A DNA stretch of 43,370 bases. Origin: CAYZMS01 sp964479625 (lineage in GTDB: Bacteria > Bacteroidota > Bacteroidia > Chitinophagales > Saprospiraceae). Positions 31,377 to 39,575 of this stretch are shown piece after piece. Every line of letters starts with the position of its first letter. Positions within the stretch are counted from its first letter, which is position 1. Made by a program: the position numbers and the translations under genes. Location: contig CAYZMS010000032.1 in assembly GCA_964479625.1 (NCBI GenBank), positions 1 through 43,370 on the forward strand, written 5' to 3'. The notes beneath the pieces were generated by a model, which was given only the letters and a program-made list of their open reading frames with translations, was not told the DNA's origin and did not search any database.

Positions 31377-33290
31377 ATGGGTGAATCAAAACCGCTTGAC
31401 ATACTCCAGAGATATTGGGGGTACCCGGGTTTTCGGCCGTTACAGGAAGAGATCATCCAATCTGTATTGGAAGGACAAGACACCCTTGCACTACTACCTA
31501 CCGGCGGGGGTAAATCCATTTGTTTTCAGGTGCCCGGCTTGGTTCGAAAGGGTGTATGCCTGGTGATCTCCCCGTTAATTGCTTTAATGAAGGACCAGGT
31601 TTATCAACTTACCGAACGCGGCATACCGGCAGCAGCCATCTACTCTGGCATGCACTACCGGGAGATCGATCGGTTGCTGGATAATGCCGCCTACGGAGGA
31701 CTAAAATTCCTTTACGTCTCTCCGGAGCGACTGAAGACCGAACTTGCAGTAGAACGCATCAAAAAAATGCCGATCAATGTACTGGCAGTAGACGAAGCCC
31801 ACTGTATCTCCCAATGGGGTTACGATTTTCGCCCTCCCTACCTGGAGATTGCTGAGATCCGTCAACATTTACCCGCAAAAACCCCCGTACTGGCGCTGAC
31901 CGCCACGGCTATCCCTGAGGTAGTGACCGATATTCAGGAAAAACTGAACTTCCCAAAGCAAAATATCTACCAGGCCAGTTTTGAACGTCCCAATCTGACC
32001 TACCTGGTCCGGCAGACCGAGAATAAGTTGGATAAACTACTAGAGATTGTCAGGAAAACAGCAGGCAGCGGCATCATCTATGTCCGGAACCGGCGTAAAA
32101 CCAAAGAAATTGCGCAGTTCCTCCAACGTCGGCAGGTCACTGCTGACCATTACCATGCCGGTTTGAATATGGAAACCCGCAGTAGAAAACAAGACAATTG
32201 GATACAGGGGAAGATCCGCTTTATGGTCGCCACCAATGCCTTCGGAATGGGGATTGACAAACCGGACGTTCGAACGGTTGTACATCTGGAGTTGCCTGAC
32301 AGCCTGGAAGCCTATTTCCAGGAAGCGGGAAGAGCAGGTCGTGATGCACAACCCTCCTTTGCCGTTCTGCTCTATCACCCACAGGACCGGCAAAAGTTAG
32401 AGAAACAGTTTCAGGAAAGCTATCCTTCTTTAGAGGAATTAAGACGTGTTTATCGGGCGCTGGGCAGTTATTTCCAACTTGCCATAGGTGCAGGGGCTGG
32501 AATCCATTTTGATTTCGATCTGGCCGATTTTTGCCAAAAATTCAAACTAGAGCCTGTCCCGGTCCACCACAGCTTAGTAGCCCTGGAAAAAGCGGGCTGG
32601 CTGCATTTAAGCGAATCTGTTTTCCAACCAGCCAGCCTGATGATCAAGGTCGAAAAGGAAGAATTATATGATTTTCAACTCAAAAACCCAAAACTGGATA
32701 AACTACTCCGCACCATTCTGCGAACGCACCAGGGAGCTTTTTCGAATTATATACATTTAAAGGAACACCAACTGGCACGATTTTTAGAACTGAATGCCGG
32801 TGAAATTCGAAACCAGCTAAGCCTTCTACACGAACGAAAAATAATTGACTATATCCCCCAGAAGGATCAGCCACAAATACTATTCCTTCCGGAACGGGTT
32901 AATGCCGACACCCTGGATTTCGACCAGGCTGCTTATCGCTTTCGAAAAGAACGCCATGCCAGACGCTTGGAGGCTGCCTTTGCTTATGCTGAAGAGCCGG
33001 TCTGCCGGTCACAGCAATTGCTCCATTACTTTGGTCAAAGTAATGCACCTGAATGTGGGAAATGCGAAATTTGCCGAAGGAAAACCACCCAACAGCCGCA
33101 GCAGGGAGAACAGGAGCGATATATTAAAAAAGTTACCCAGGTTTTACGGCATGAATCCCTCCCACTTGAAGAGATCCTGGAGGCCTTTTCCATGGGCAAA
33201 CACGAGCTGGTAAAAGGAGCCCTTCAGTTTATGCTTCAACAAGAATTGGTGGAGCAGGATGCAGATCAGAAGTTTAGGTTGAAAAAATAA
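31377..33290 (+). CDS. recQ: RecQ-family ATP-dependent DNA helicase
   Basis: RecQ is a 3'-5' helicase in recombination and repair. The 637-residue product has motif 0 WGYPGFRPLQEEII, Walker A LLPTGGGKSICF (Lys46), the DEAH box VLAVDEAHCISQWGYDFRPPY (139-142), TATAIPEV, and motifs V-VI (TNAFGMGIDKPDVR and QEAGRAGRD). A RecQ-C-terminal zinc site has cysteines in CRSQQ and CGKCEIC (about 542-566), and winged-helix-like segments follow. The HRDC domain is absent or not recognisable. Many Bacteroidota carry more than one RecQ; this may be a paralogue. A glycosyltransferase gene follows by 17 bp. Confidence 0.95.
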   Translation: MGESKPLDILQRYWGYPGFRPLQEEIIQSVLEGQDTLALLPTGGGKSICFQVPGLVRKGVCLVISPLIALMKDQVYQLTERGIPAAAIYSGMHYREIDRLLDNAAYGGLKFLYVSPERLKTELAVERIKKMPINVLAVDEAHCISQWGYDFRPPYLEIAEIRQHLPAKTPVLALTATAIPEVVTDIQEKLNFPKQNIYQASFERPNLTYLVRQTENKLDKLLEIVRKTAGSGIIYVRNRRKTKEIAQFLQRRQVTADHYHAGLNMETRSRKQDNWIQGKIRFMVATNAFGMGIDKPDVRTVVHLELPDSLEAYFQEAGRAGRDAQPSFAVLLYHPQDRQKLEKQFQESYPSLEELRRVYRALGSYFQLAIGAGAGIHFDFDLADFCQKFKLEPVPVHHSLVALEKAGWLHLSESVFQPASLMIKVEKEELYDFQLKNPKLDKLLRTILRTHQGAFSNYIHLKEHQLARFLELNAGEIRNQLSLLHERKIIDYIPQKDQPQILFLPERVNADTLDFDQAAYRFRKERHARRLEAAFAYAEEPVCRSQQLLHYFGQSNAPECGKCEICRRKTTQQPQQGEQERYIKKVTQVLRHESLPLEEILEAFSMGKHELVKGALQFMLQQELVEQDADQKFRLKK

Positions 33291-33307
33291 TCGACGTCTT
33301 TACTCCC

Positions 33308-34399
33308 ATGGCCCGAATTGTATGTACCGTTACCACTGATTTGAACCACGATCAACGTATGCTGCGCATCTGCAGCAGTTTGCAGAAGGCCGGGCATGAT
33401 GTTTTACTGGTGGGTAGAAAGCTCCCTGCTTCCAGGCCATTACCAGAACGGATTTTTTATCAAAAACGCTTAGCCTGCTTTTTCTCCAGGGGCATGTGGT
33501 TCTATTTTGAGTATAACCTCCGCTTATTCTTTTTTCTGCTTACTTACAGAGCAGACCTCATAAATGCTGTTGATCTGGATACTCTACTAGCCGGAACGCT
33601 GACTTCTCAACTTAGTGGAAAAGCTTGCATTTTTGACGCTCATGAGTATTTCACCGAGCTCCCGGAACTAACCGACCGGCCCAAGGTGAAACGCATTTGG
33701 GAACGGATCGCCAGGTATTGCATTCCAAAGGTCCAGGCCGCCTATACAGTAGGCCCTGCTTTGGCAAATATCCTTACCGAAAAGTACGGCACCCAATTTA
33801 TTGCAATCCGCAATGTACCTTTTCGACGAACCTTAGACGCCCCACCCGCCAAGGAAGAGCCGCCGGTCATTTTATATCAGGGTGCCCTCAATACCGGCAG
33901 AGGGCTGGAACAAGCTATTACAGCAATGCAGAAGGTTGCTAATGCACAACTTTGGTTGGCCGGAGAGGGCGACCTTTCGCAGGATTTGCGAAGATTAGCA
34001 AAAAAGCTGAAAGTCAAGGATAGGGTTCGGTTTCTCGGTTGGGTGAGTCCGGAAGACCTTTGGAAATTGAGCCCGCGGGCAACCATTGGCCTGAACCTCT
34101 TGCAAAACAAAGGCTTGAATTATTATTACTCCCTCGCTAACAAGGCTTTTGATTACATTCAGGCTGGGATTCCTTCCCTTAATATGGATTTCCCGGAATA
34201 CCGCCAAATCCAGGAAGCCTTTGAGCCCTTTCTACTGATAGACGATCTGGACCCTGTTCAGCTAGCCGAGAAGATCAACTTTCTTTTGCATGATCAGGAA
34301 GCTTACCAGCAAATTTCAACCAACTGCCTTAAAGCGGCCTCTACTCTCCACTGGGAAAAAGAAGAAGATCTATTGCTCGAAATTTACCAGCCCCAATAA
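33308..34399 (+). CDS. Glycosyltransferase family 4-like protein
   Basis: The 363-residue product has the two-Rossmann GT-B pattern. The N-terminal half has LNHDQRMLRICSSLQKAGHDVLLVGRKL and INAVDLDTLLAG, then IFDAHEYFTELPEL. The C-terminal half has VILYQGALNTGRGLEQAI, LWLAGEGDLSQDL, VRFLGWVSPEDLWKL and NKAFDYIQAGIPSL, where GT4 enzymes normally have a conserved E-x7-E. Here the second half reads SLANKAFDYIQAGIP, so the first Glu position is not clear. Likely role is assembly of surface polysaccharide or glycolipid. It follows recQ closely on the same strand. Confidence 0.87.
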   Translation: MARIVCTVTTDLNHDQRMLRICSSLQKAGHDVLLVGRKLPASRPLPERIFYQKRLACFFSRGMWFYFEYNLRLFFFLLTYRADLINAVDLDTLLAGTLTSQLSGKACIFDAHEYFTELPELTDRPKVKRIWERIARYCIPKVQAAYTVGPALANILTEKYGTQFIAIRNVPFRRTLDAPPAKEEPPVILYQGALNTGRGLEQAITAMQKVANAQLWLAGEGDLSQDLRRLAKKLKVKDRVRFLGWVSPEDLWKLSPRATIGLNLLQNKGLNYYYSLANKAFDYIQAGIPSLNMDFPEYRQIQEAFEPFLLIDDLDPVQLAEKINFLLHDQEAYQQISTNCLKAASTLHWEKEEDLLLEIYQPQ

Positions 34400-34423
34400 T
34401 AGCCGATACCCTGCGCGTATCCA

Positions 34424-36034
34424 CTAAGTGAAAACGGCAAATTGAGGCTGGAAATGATCAGGGCTAGCTACCTGCCAGGCGTGTAAAAACTCTGCGGGCA
34501 CGGTTTCTTCCTGGAGCAGACAGCCGGGCTCCAGATAGGGATGGATCTCACTGAATTTTTCCACCTTATGCATGCTAACCCGGCGCAGTACGTGGTGTCG
34601 TGTTATTTGGTCAACACTGTCTAATCCGGCAGCAGCCAGGAGTTCAATAAAACCTTGAACCGTTTCCCTGTGAAAGCTGGCTACCCTTTGCTTTTTATCT
34701 TTGACCACTAAACCGGCCACCAGTTCAGGGTCCTGAGTGGCCACACCGGTTGGGCACTTATTGGTATTGCATTCCAAAGCCTGAATGCATCCCAACGCCA
34801 ACATCATAGCTCTTGCCGAGTAACAGGCGTCGGCTCCCAGCGCCATGGCCCTGAACATATGAAAACCGGTAATGATCTTACCAGAAGCAATGATCTTTAC
34901 CTCTTTTCGAAGGTTAAAACCCACCAGGATATCATGGACAAAAGCCAGTGCTTCCCTGAAAGGCATGCCGACATTATTCGAAAATTCAATAGGGGCAGCA
35001 CCCGTGCCTCCCTCTCCCCCATCAATAGCTACATAATCGGGTTTTATACCGGTTTCGATCATGGCCTTGCAAATCGCCATAAACTCAGACCGGTGACCAA
35101 TGCAAAGTTTAAAACCTACGGGTAAACCATCTGATAATTCGCGCAGTTGGCGAACAAATTGAAGCAATCCCCTGGGGTCATGGAATGCTTTATGGTAAGG
35201 AGGAGAGTGTACCGCCACCCCTGGCTGGACTCCCCGAATAGCCGCGATCTCAGGGGTGTTCTTACCTGCGGGTAAAATCCCCCCGTGCCCAGGTTTTGCC
35301 CCCTGTGATAACTTGATCTCTACCATTTTCACATTGGCGGAAGCTATGGTCTTTTTAAATTTTTCGGGATCAAAATTTCCATCTTCTGCTCTGGCTCCAA
35401 AATACCCGGTCCCGAGTTGATAGATCAGGTCTCCACAGGGTTTACTGTGAAATGGGCTAATGCCTCCTTCTCCGGTGTTATGAGCGAAATTACCGATGGC
35501 TGCTCCTCCGTTCAAGGCCAAAATGGCGTTTTTGCTTAGAGAACCAAAAGACATGGCAGAGACATTCAATATACTTAGATCGTAAGGCTTCTTACAATCT
35601 GGCCCTCCCACCCGTACCCGCGGATCGGCATTTAACGCATGGGCATCCTTCGCTGCAATGGAGTGGTTCATCCATTCATAGCCTTCGGCATAGACATCCA
35701 GCTGAGTACCAAAAGGCGATGTATCCAGTACATGCTTGGCACGTTGGTAGACTACCGATCGTTCAATGCGATTTATAGGCATTCCGTTCGTGTCGGATTC
35801 TATAAAGTATTGATATAGTTTTGGGCGCCATTCTTCCATGATGTACCGACCCCTGCCCAGTATGGGATAATTCCGCATAATAGCGTGCTTGGGCTGGATC
35901 ATATCATAGATACCGATGGAAACCAGCGGAAGGAAGAGGATATACAAGAAGTACCAACCCGGGTTTACGAAATACCCCAGGGCAGCTGTTCCCAACATGC
36001 TTACCAGGGCGAAAACGGTAAATTCATTTCTCAT
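34424..36034 (-). CDS. FMN-binding glutamate synthase-domain (GltS-like) membrane protein
   Basis: The 536-residue product has two N-terminal hydrophobic segments (about 6-24 and 27-43) and then the FMN/3Fe-4S synthase domain of glutamate synthase. It shows VSAMSFGSLSKNAILALNGGA, HNTGEGGISPFH, VEIKLSQGAKPGHGGILP, IDGGEGGTGAAP and CIQALECNTNKCPTGVATQ. The last keeps the C-x5-C-x4-C cluster spacing. There is no glutamine amidotransferase domain, so it should not be a classical GOGAT large subunit. Such single-domain proteins are widespread and poorly characterised; an ammonia- or other electron-dependent role is possible. Residues of the FMN and cluster sites look intact. Confidence 0.9.
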   Translation of the reverse strand: MRNEFTVFALVSMLGTAALGYFVNPGWYFLYILFLPLVSIGIYDMIQPKHAIMRNYPILGRGRYIMEEWRPKLYQYFIESDTNGMPINRIERSVVYQRAKHVLDTSPFGTQLDVYAEGYEWMNHSIAAKDAHALNADPRVRVGGPDCKKPYDLSILNVSAMSFGSLSKNAILALNGGAAIGNFAHNTGEGGISPFHSKPCGDLIYQLGTGYFGARAEDGNFDPEKFKKTIASANVKMVEIKLSQGAKPGHGGILPAGKNTPEIAAIRGVQPGVAVHSPPYHKAFHDPRGLLQFVRQLRELSDGLPVGFKLCIGHRSEFMAICKAMIETGIKPDYVAIDGGEGGTGAAPIEFSNNVGMPFREALAFVHDILVGFNLRKEVKIIASGKIITGFHMFRAMALGADACYSARAMMLALGCIQALECNTNKCPTGVATQDPELVAGLVVKDKKQRVASFHRETVQGFIELLAAAGLDSVDQITRHHVLRRVSMHKVEKFSEIHPYLEPGCLLQEETVPAEFLHAWQVASPDHFQPQFAVFT

Positions 36035-36135
36035 AAGATTGTTCTCATTTGTTAGAAGGGAAATTTAATAAGAATCTGGAGAATTGTCCTTATGCCGGAT
36101 GCGGAAGGCTTCTAAGAATTGTCAAAAGGATCCCA

Positions 36136-37014
36136 CTATTTGGACTTATCAATCATAATGGTCGCTCCCAAACCTAATTTATAGCAATCAAATAATCGCA
36201 AACTTGGTCGTCCCGACTGAAGGTTCCTTTCCAATAAAGGCCGGGTAATTCTAAAAAGCAAGCTGGTGATCCCCAACAAATGAAACTGTTGAGCTCGCTT
36301 AAGCGCACTTTGCAAGGGACTTTTGAGCTCAGAGTAATCTATCAATTTTTCAATTGCCTGAGTTGTTTTATTCAAAAATACCGATGCTGGCTCCAGCCCC
36401 AGATGATAAACAGGGTTGTCTAAATGCAAGATCGGAATGCCCATTTTTTCCAAGTCTTGACCAAATAAGGTGTCCTCGTGTCCATAGGTTTTAATACCTT
36501 CTTCGAAAGCAAACTGTTGGAACAAGGATGCGGGAAGAAAAAAATTGGCACTTTTAAACCCTGCATAGGGCTTCTGTTCTCTTAAAAAGGCAGATAATGC
36601 TTCTCGTTCCCTCCCGTAATGCCAACGCAATCGCCTGGAAGGGTCTGTCGGAGGGCGCAGTTCATAGGCGATGCCGCCGCATAAAACGGCATCTCCCCTT
36701 TTTTCCCAATAGTAAAGGATAAAATCGGGACGGAGAGGCAGGACATCAGCATCAAGAAAAAGAAGATACTCACCCGATGCTTTACTGGCCAGAAGATTCC
36801 TGATCTTTGACCTACCCAGATTTCTTGCTAATTGAACGTAAGTAACCCCTTCCAGGAGGTCTAATTCACTGTGACTGGATTGGAAAATGGGGTCTGAGCA
36901 ATCATCAAAAACCAGGACCTCAAAGGATATTTTAATTTCCTCCAATTGGGACAATAGCACCTGGACAAGGGACCTGACATCCCAGTTATAAACGGGAATT
37001 AAAATAGAAAGCAC
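36136..37014 (-). CDS. Glycosyltransferase family 2
   Basis: The 292-residue product has a GT-A fold start, MLSILIPVYNWDVRSLVQ. It has the nucleotide-binding VLVFDDCSDP (near 33-42), the LARNLGRSKIRNLLASKA segment, and the metal-binding DxD motif LLFLDADVLP (near 90-99). GIKTYGHEDTLFGQDLEKMG supplies the usual ED catalytic pair. Its sugar donor and acceptor are unknown; a role in cell-surface glycan synthesis is likely. It is on the minus strand downstream of the aminotransferase gene (78 bp gap). Confidence 0.88.
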   Translation of the reverse strand: MLSILIPVYNWDVRSLVQVLLSQLEEIKISFEVLVFDDCSDPIFQSSHSELDLLEGVTYVQLARNLGRSKIRNLLASKASGEYLLFLDADVLPLRPDFILYYWEKRGDAVLCGGIAYELRPPTDPSRRLRWHYGREREALSAFLREQKPYAGFKSANFFLPASLFQQFAFEEGIKTYGHEDTLFGQDLEKMGIPILHLDNPVYHLGLEPASVFLNKTTQAIEKLIDYSELKSPLQSALKRAQQFHLLGITSLLFRITRPLLERNLQSGRPSLRLFDCYKLGLGATIMIDKSK

Positions 37015-37092
37015 AATGGCTGGAAATTGATGTTTTTACAAACGGGATAGCGTGATCAAATTCTTATTTGTTACAATGATCTTCGGAAAATA

Positions 37093-38313
37093 CTACAACT
37101 TTTCAACTAAGATTTTTTGCTCCTGTTCCACGTATCGTATTAAACCATGCTCCAATATATCCATAGCAGCGGAAAGTTCATTTTCGTTCAACACATAAGC
37201 AATGCGCACTTCATCCACTCCCCTGCCGGGACTTGCATAAAAGCCTTCCCCGGGAGAAAGCATTAAGGTAGCCCCCTTATATTCGAAGTCCATTAAAAGC
37301 CAGCGACAGAATTCCTCCGCTGATTGAACTGGAAAACGGGCAAAACAATAAAAAGCCCCTCCCGGTTTGTAGGTGACCACTCCGGACATTGCATTCAACC
37401 GCCGGTATACTAAGCGACGGCGATTATCGTAAGCTTCCACTACCTGCTCCAGGTAATTGCTTTGTTGCTCTAATAAAGCTTCGGCAAGTTGTTGTCCGAG
37501 GACCGGTGGACTCAGCCGTAGTTTTGCATAACGGCTCAACTTTTCCAGCAATTCCTCGTTTTGAGATACCAACGCTCCGATTCGCGCTCCACAGGAGCTA
37601 TAACGCTTGGAAATGGAATCAACGATCACAAGACGATTCGCCAATTCGGTTAATTCCAGCGCACAAAAATAACTGGCCCCATCGTAGACAAATTCACGAT
37701 AAACTTCATCCACCCAAAGGAAAAGATCGTGTTTAATGACCAAACCAGCCAGTTTTCTAAGATCTTCTTTACTATAAAGCCGCCCAGTTGGATTGCTCGG
37801 ATTGGTAATGCAAATTGCCTTTGTCCCGGCATTAATAGCCGCTTCAAAGGCTTCAACCGGTGGCAAAGCGAAGCCCGTTTCAATATTGGAAGAGACTGGA
37901 TTGACCCTTACTCCCGCAATTTGAGCAAAACCATTATAATTAGCGTAAAAGGGTTCTGGAATAACTACATTATCCCCCGGATTACAACAGGCAAAAAATA
38001 ACCATTGCAAGCCCTCTGAGGCACCAGTGGTAATAATGAAATCCCCGGCTTCGACTGTAGCTCCCAATTCATTGTAATAAGCTGCCCATTTTTTTCGAAG
38101 ACTTAGTCCACCAATTGCAGGACTATAAGCCAGGACCTCCATCTTTTCCCTCCTTGCCTTCTGAAGTGCATCTGCTGGCGTTTCGATGTCCGGCTGACCT
38201 ATATTCAAATGGTATACCTTCTTACCACTTGCTTTGGCTGCATCAGCTAAAGGTGCTAATTTTCGAAAAGGGGACATGGGAATTTCCCCTGCCCGTTTGG
38301 ATAAATTCGGCAT
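37093..38313 (-). CDS. Class I/II (aspartate-like) PLP aminotransferase
   Basis: The 406-residue product is a fold-type I aminotransferase. It has HLNIGQPDIETP (35-46), YSPAIGGLSLRKKWAAYY, NPSNPTGRLYSKEDL with Asn174, and LWVDEVYREFVYDG with Asp202 and Tyr205. The Schiff-base lysine is in VDSISKRYSSCGARIG (Lys236), and a C-terminal arginine lies in VRIAYV. All PLP contacts are present. Specificity is not clear; aspartate or prephenate/aromatic aminotransferase are the nearest ideas. An aromatic aminotransferase would supply 4-hydroxyphenylpyruvate, precursor of homogentisate, but nothing in the sequence shows that. Confidence 0.88.
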   Translation of the reverse strand: MPNLSKRAGEIPMSPFRKLAPLADAAKASGKKVYHLNIGQPDIETPADALQKARREKMEVLAYSPAIGGLSLRKKWAAYYNELGATVEAGDFIITTGASEGLQWLFFACCNPGDNVVIPEPFYANYNGFAQIAGVRVNPVSSNIETGFALPPVEAFEAAINAGTKAICITNPSNPTGRLYSKEDLRKLAGLVIKHDLFLWVDEVYREFVYDGASYFCALELTELANRLVIVDSISKRYSSCGARIGALVSQNEELLEKLSRYAKLRLSPPVLGQQLAEALLEQQSNYLEQVVEAYDNRRRLVYRRLNAMSGVVTYKPGGAFYCFARFPVQSAEEFCRWLLMDFEYKGATLMLSPGEGFYASPGRGVDEVRIAYVLNENELSAAMDILEHGLIRYVEQEQKILVEKL

Positions 38314-38662
38314 AAAGGAAAAAATTAAGAGAACAAGGTAAAACTTCTACCTTACTCCAACAATGGCTTTTTCCGCTTTTAGGATAAAAGCTGGCAGGAA
38401 CTCCAACATCTAAACTAATAATTAGCAATGCAGAAAAGCATATTCTATTTTAAAAGAAGCAGAAAAAGCGGGGTTCCGAGGCTGCTACCAAATCTATTTT
38501 GTCTTTCTTGACACCATATTAATTTCAAGGCAGCTTGAGAATGCAACAAAAGCTGGAATCCCTTGGAACGAAGAGGGTAGTTTGAAAAAACTTTTTTAAG
38601 CAGCCTTTCATTTTATTGGTCTAAGCTTATTCGCTGCCAGACCAATAAGCTTAGACCAAGGC
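38314..38662. other. Intergenic region with a remnant-like open frame
   Basis: These 349 bp hold the promoter region of the aminotransferase gene and a perfect inverted repeat at the right end (38616-38659). A plus-strand frame open from 38426 to 38599 has no ATG but reads like coding sequence near its end (ATKAGIPWNEEGSLKKLF). I cannot assign it. Confidence 0.3.
38616..38659. repeat. Perfect 16-bp inverted repeat (stem-loop) 3' of a lipoprotein gene
   Basis: Arms TTGGTCTAAGCTTATT (38616-38631) and its exact complement (38644-38659) flank a 12-nt loop, 3 bases beyond the stop codon of the lipoprotein gene at 38663. There is no T-tract on either strand, so it may be an mRNA-stabilising stem-loop or a Rho-independent terminator of unusual type. 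Confidence 0.6.
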
Positions 38663-39520
38663 TTAGCGAAAAGCCATGGGATTGGGCTTTTTAAAGGAGG
38701 TAAAAGCCTCTTTGGGAACATTTTTGTAAACAGCAATATTAGTTAACTGACCACGGGCCCGATCCCCGGACAAAAGAATATCCCCATATTCCCGATAATC
38801 ATTCCAGGGCGTAATTATTGAAGGGGACCTGTCCGTTGCATTAGAAAAATAGGCCCACATTCTAACCAATTTGGTTTCCTTATCTACAAAAACATGATAC
38901 TTGTTTTGAGGGGTTATTCCAACGTCCTGGAAAAGTAGTTCCAAAGCATCGCATTTAATGGTAGCCCCTGTCGAATCGGGTTGGATATCCTGCTCCTGAA
39001 GATAGTTCAAGGTCACACCGGAATCTTTCAGTTTAAAAGGCATAACCAACCAATAACTATCGTTAATCAGCAATGCCTGGCCCTGGGAGATGAAGGCGGA
39101 TAAGGAGTCCGGTTCAAGAAGGAGGCGTCCCCCTATTTGAACCTTCCCCTTTCCTTCCTTAAGGTCCAGGAGGTAAATGGTAGAGTCCTCCGGTACTTCG
39201 ATCCTGGCTTTTTGCCCTTCTCGATCCCATAAAAGGTTCCTTCTCCCAAAAAAGGTCCATGAAAGGTATCGGGTTTCATCCCAGGCTGCTCTCCCGCCCA
39301 TGGCTTCCATGACCTCATCGGCAATAGCAATAGCCTTAGGATCCGAACCACTTAAATTGAAACCCGGGGCCGGTGGGTTTGGTTCCGAATTAGACAGGTC
39401 ATTCGAAGCGGGCGGGCCGGCTTGTTCACAGCCACTGAATAATAATAGTAGGCCAAGAAACAATAAGAGGTTTATAGTCCGTTTACGCAAGTTCCTTTTT
39501 TCGAATTTCAATGATCCCAT
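38663..39520 (-). CDS. Lipoprotein of an uncharacterised Bacteroidota family
   Basis: The 285-residue product has a lipoprotein signal (NLLLFLGLLLLFSGCEQAG, lipobox FSGC with Cys31), a proline/serine-rich linker and a single beta-rich domain. That domain begins ADEVMEAMGGRAAWDETRYLSWTFFGRR. The pattern 'EAMGG..AWD.TR.L.W.FFG' with a later IYKNVP-like segment (VYKNVPKEAFTSF) resembles a family I recall as DUF6503. LolA/LppX-like lipid-binding folds share such start motifs, so a lipid-handling role is a guess. It is probably attached to the inner or outer membrane. Confidence 0.75.
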   Translation of the reverse strand: MGSLKFEKRNLRKRTINLLLFLGLLLLFSGCEQAGPPASNDLSNSEPNPPAPGFNLSGSDPKAIAIADEVMEAMGGRAAWDETRYLSWTFFGRRNLLWDREGQKARIEVPEDSTIYLLDLKEGKGKVQIGGRLLLEPDSLSAFISQGQALLINDSYWLVMPFKLKDSGVTLNYLQEQDIQPDSTGATIKCDALELLFQDVGITPQNKYHVFVDKETKLVRMWAYFSNATDRSPSIITPWNDYREYGDILLSGDRARGQLTNIAVYKNVPKEAFTSFKKPNPMAFR

Positions 39521-39575
39521 TAGTTTTTTACTCTAAATTACAAAAACCTTCCAGGGTGACCAGGATAGCAGCTCT

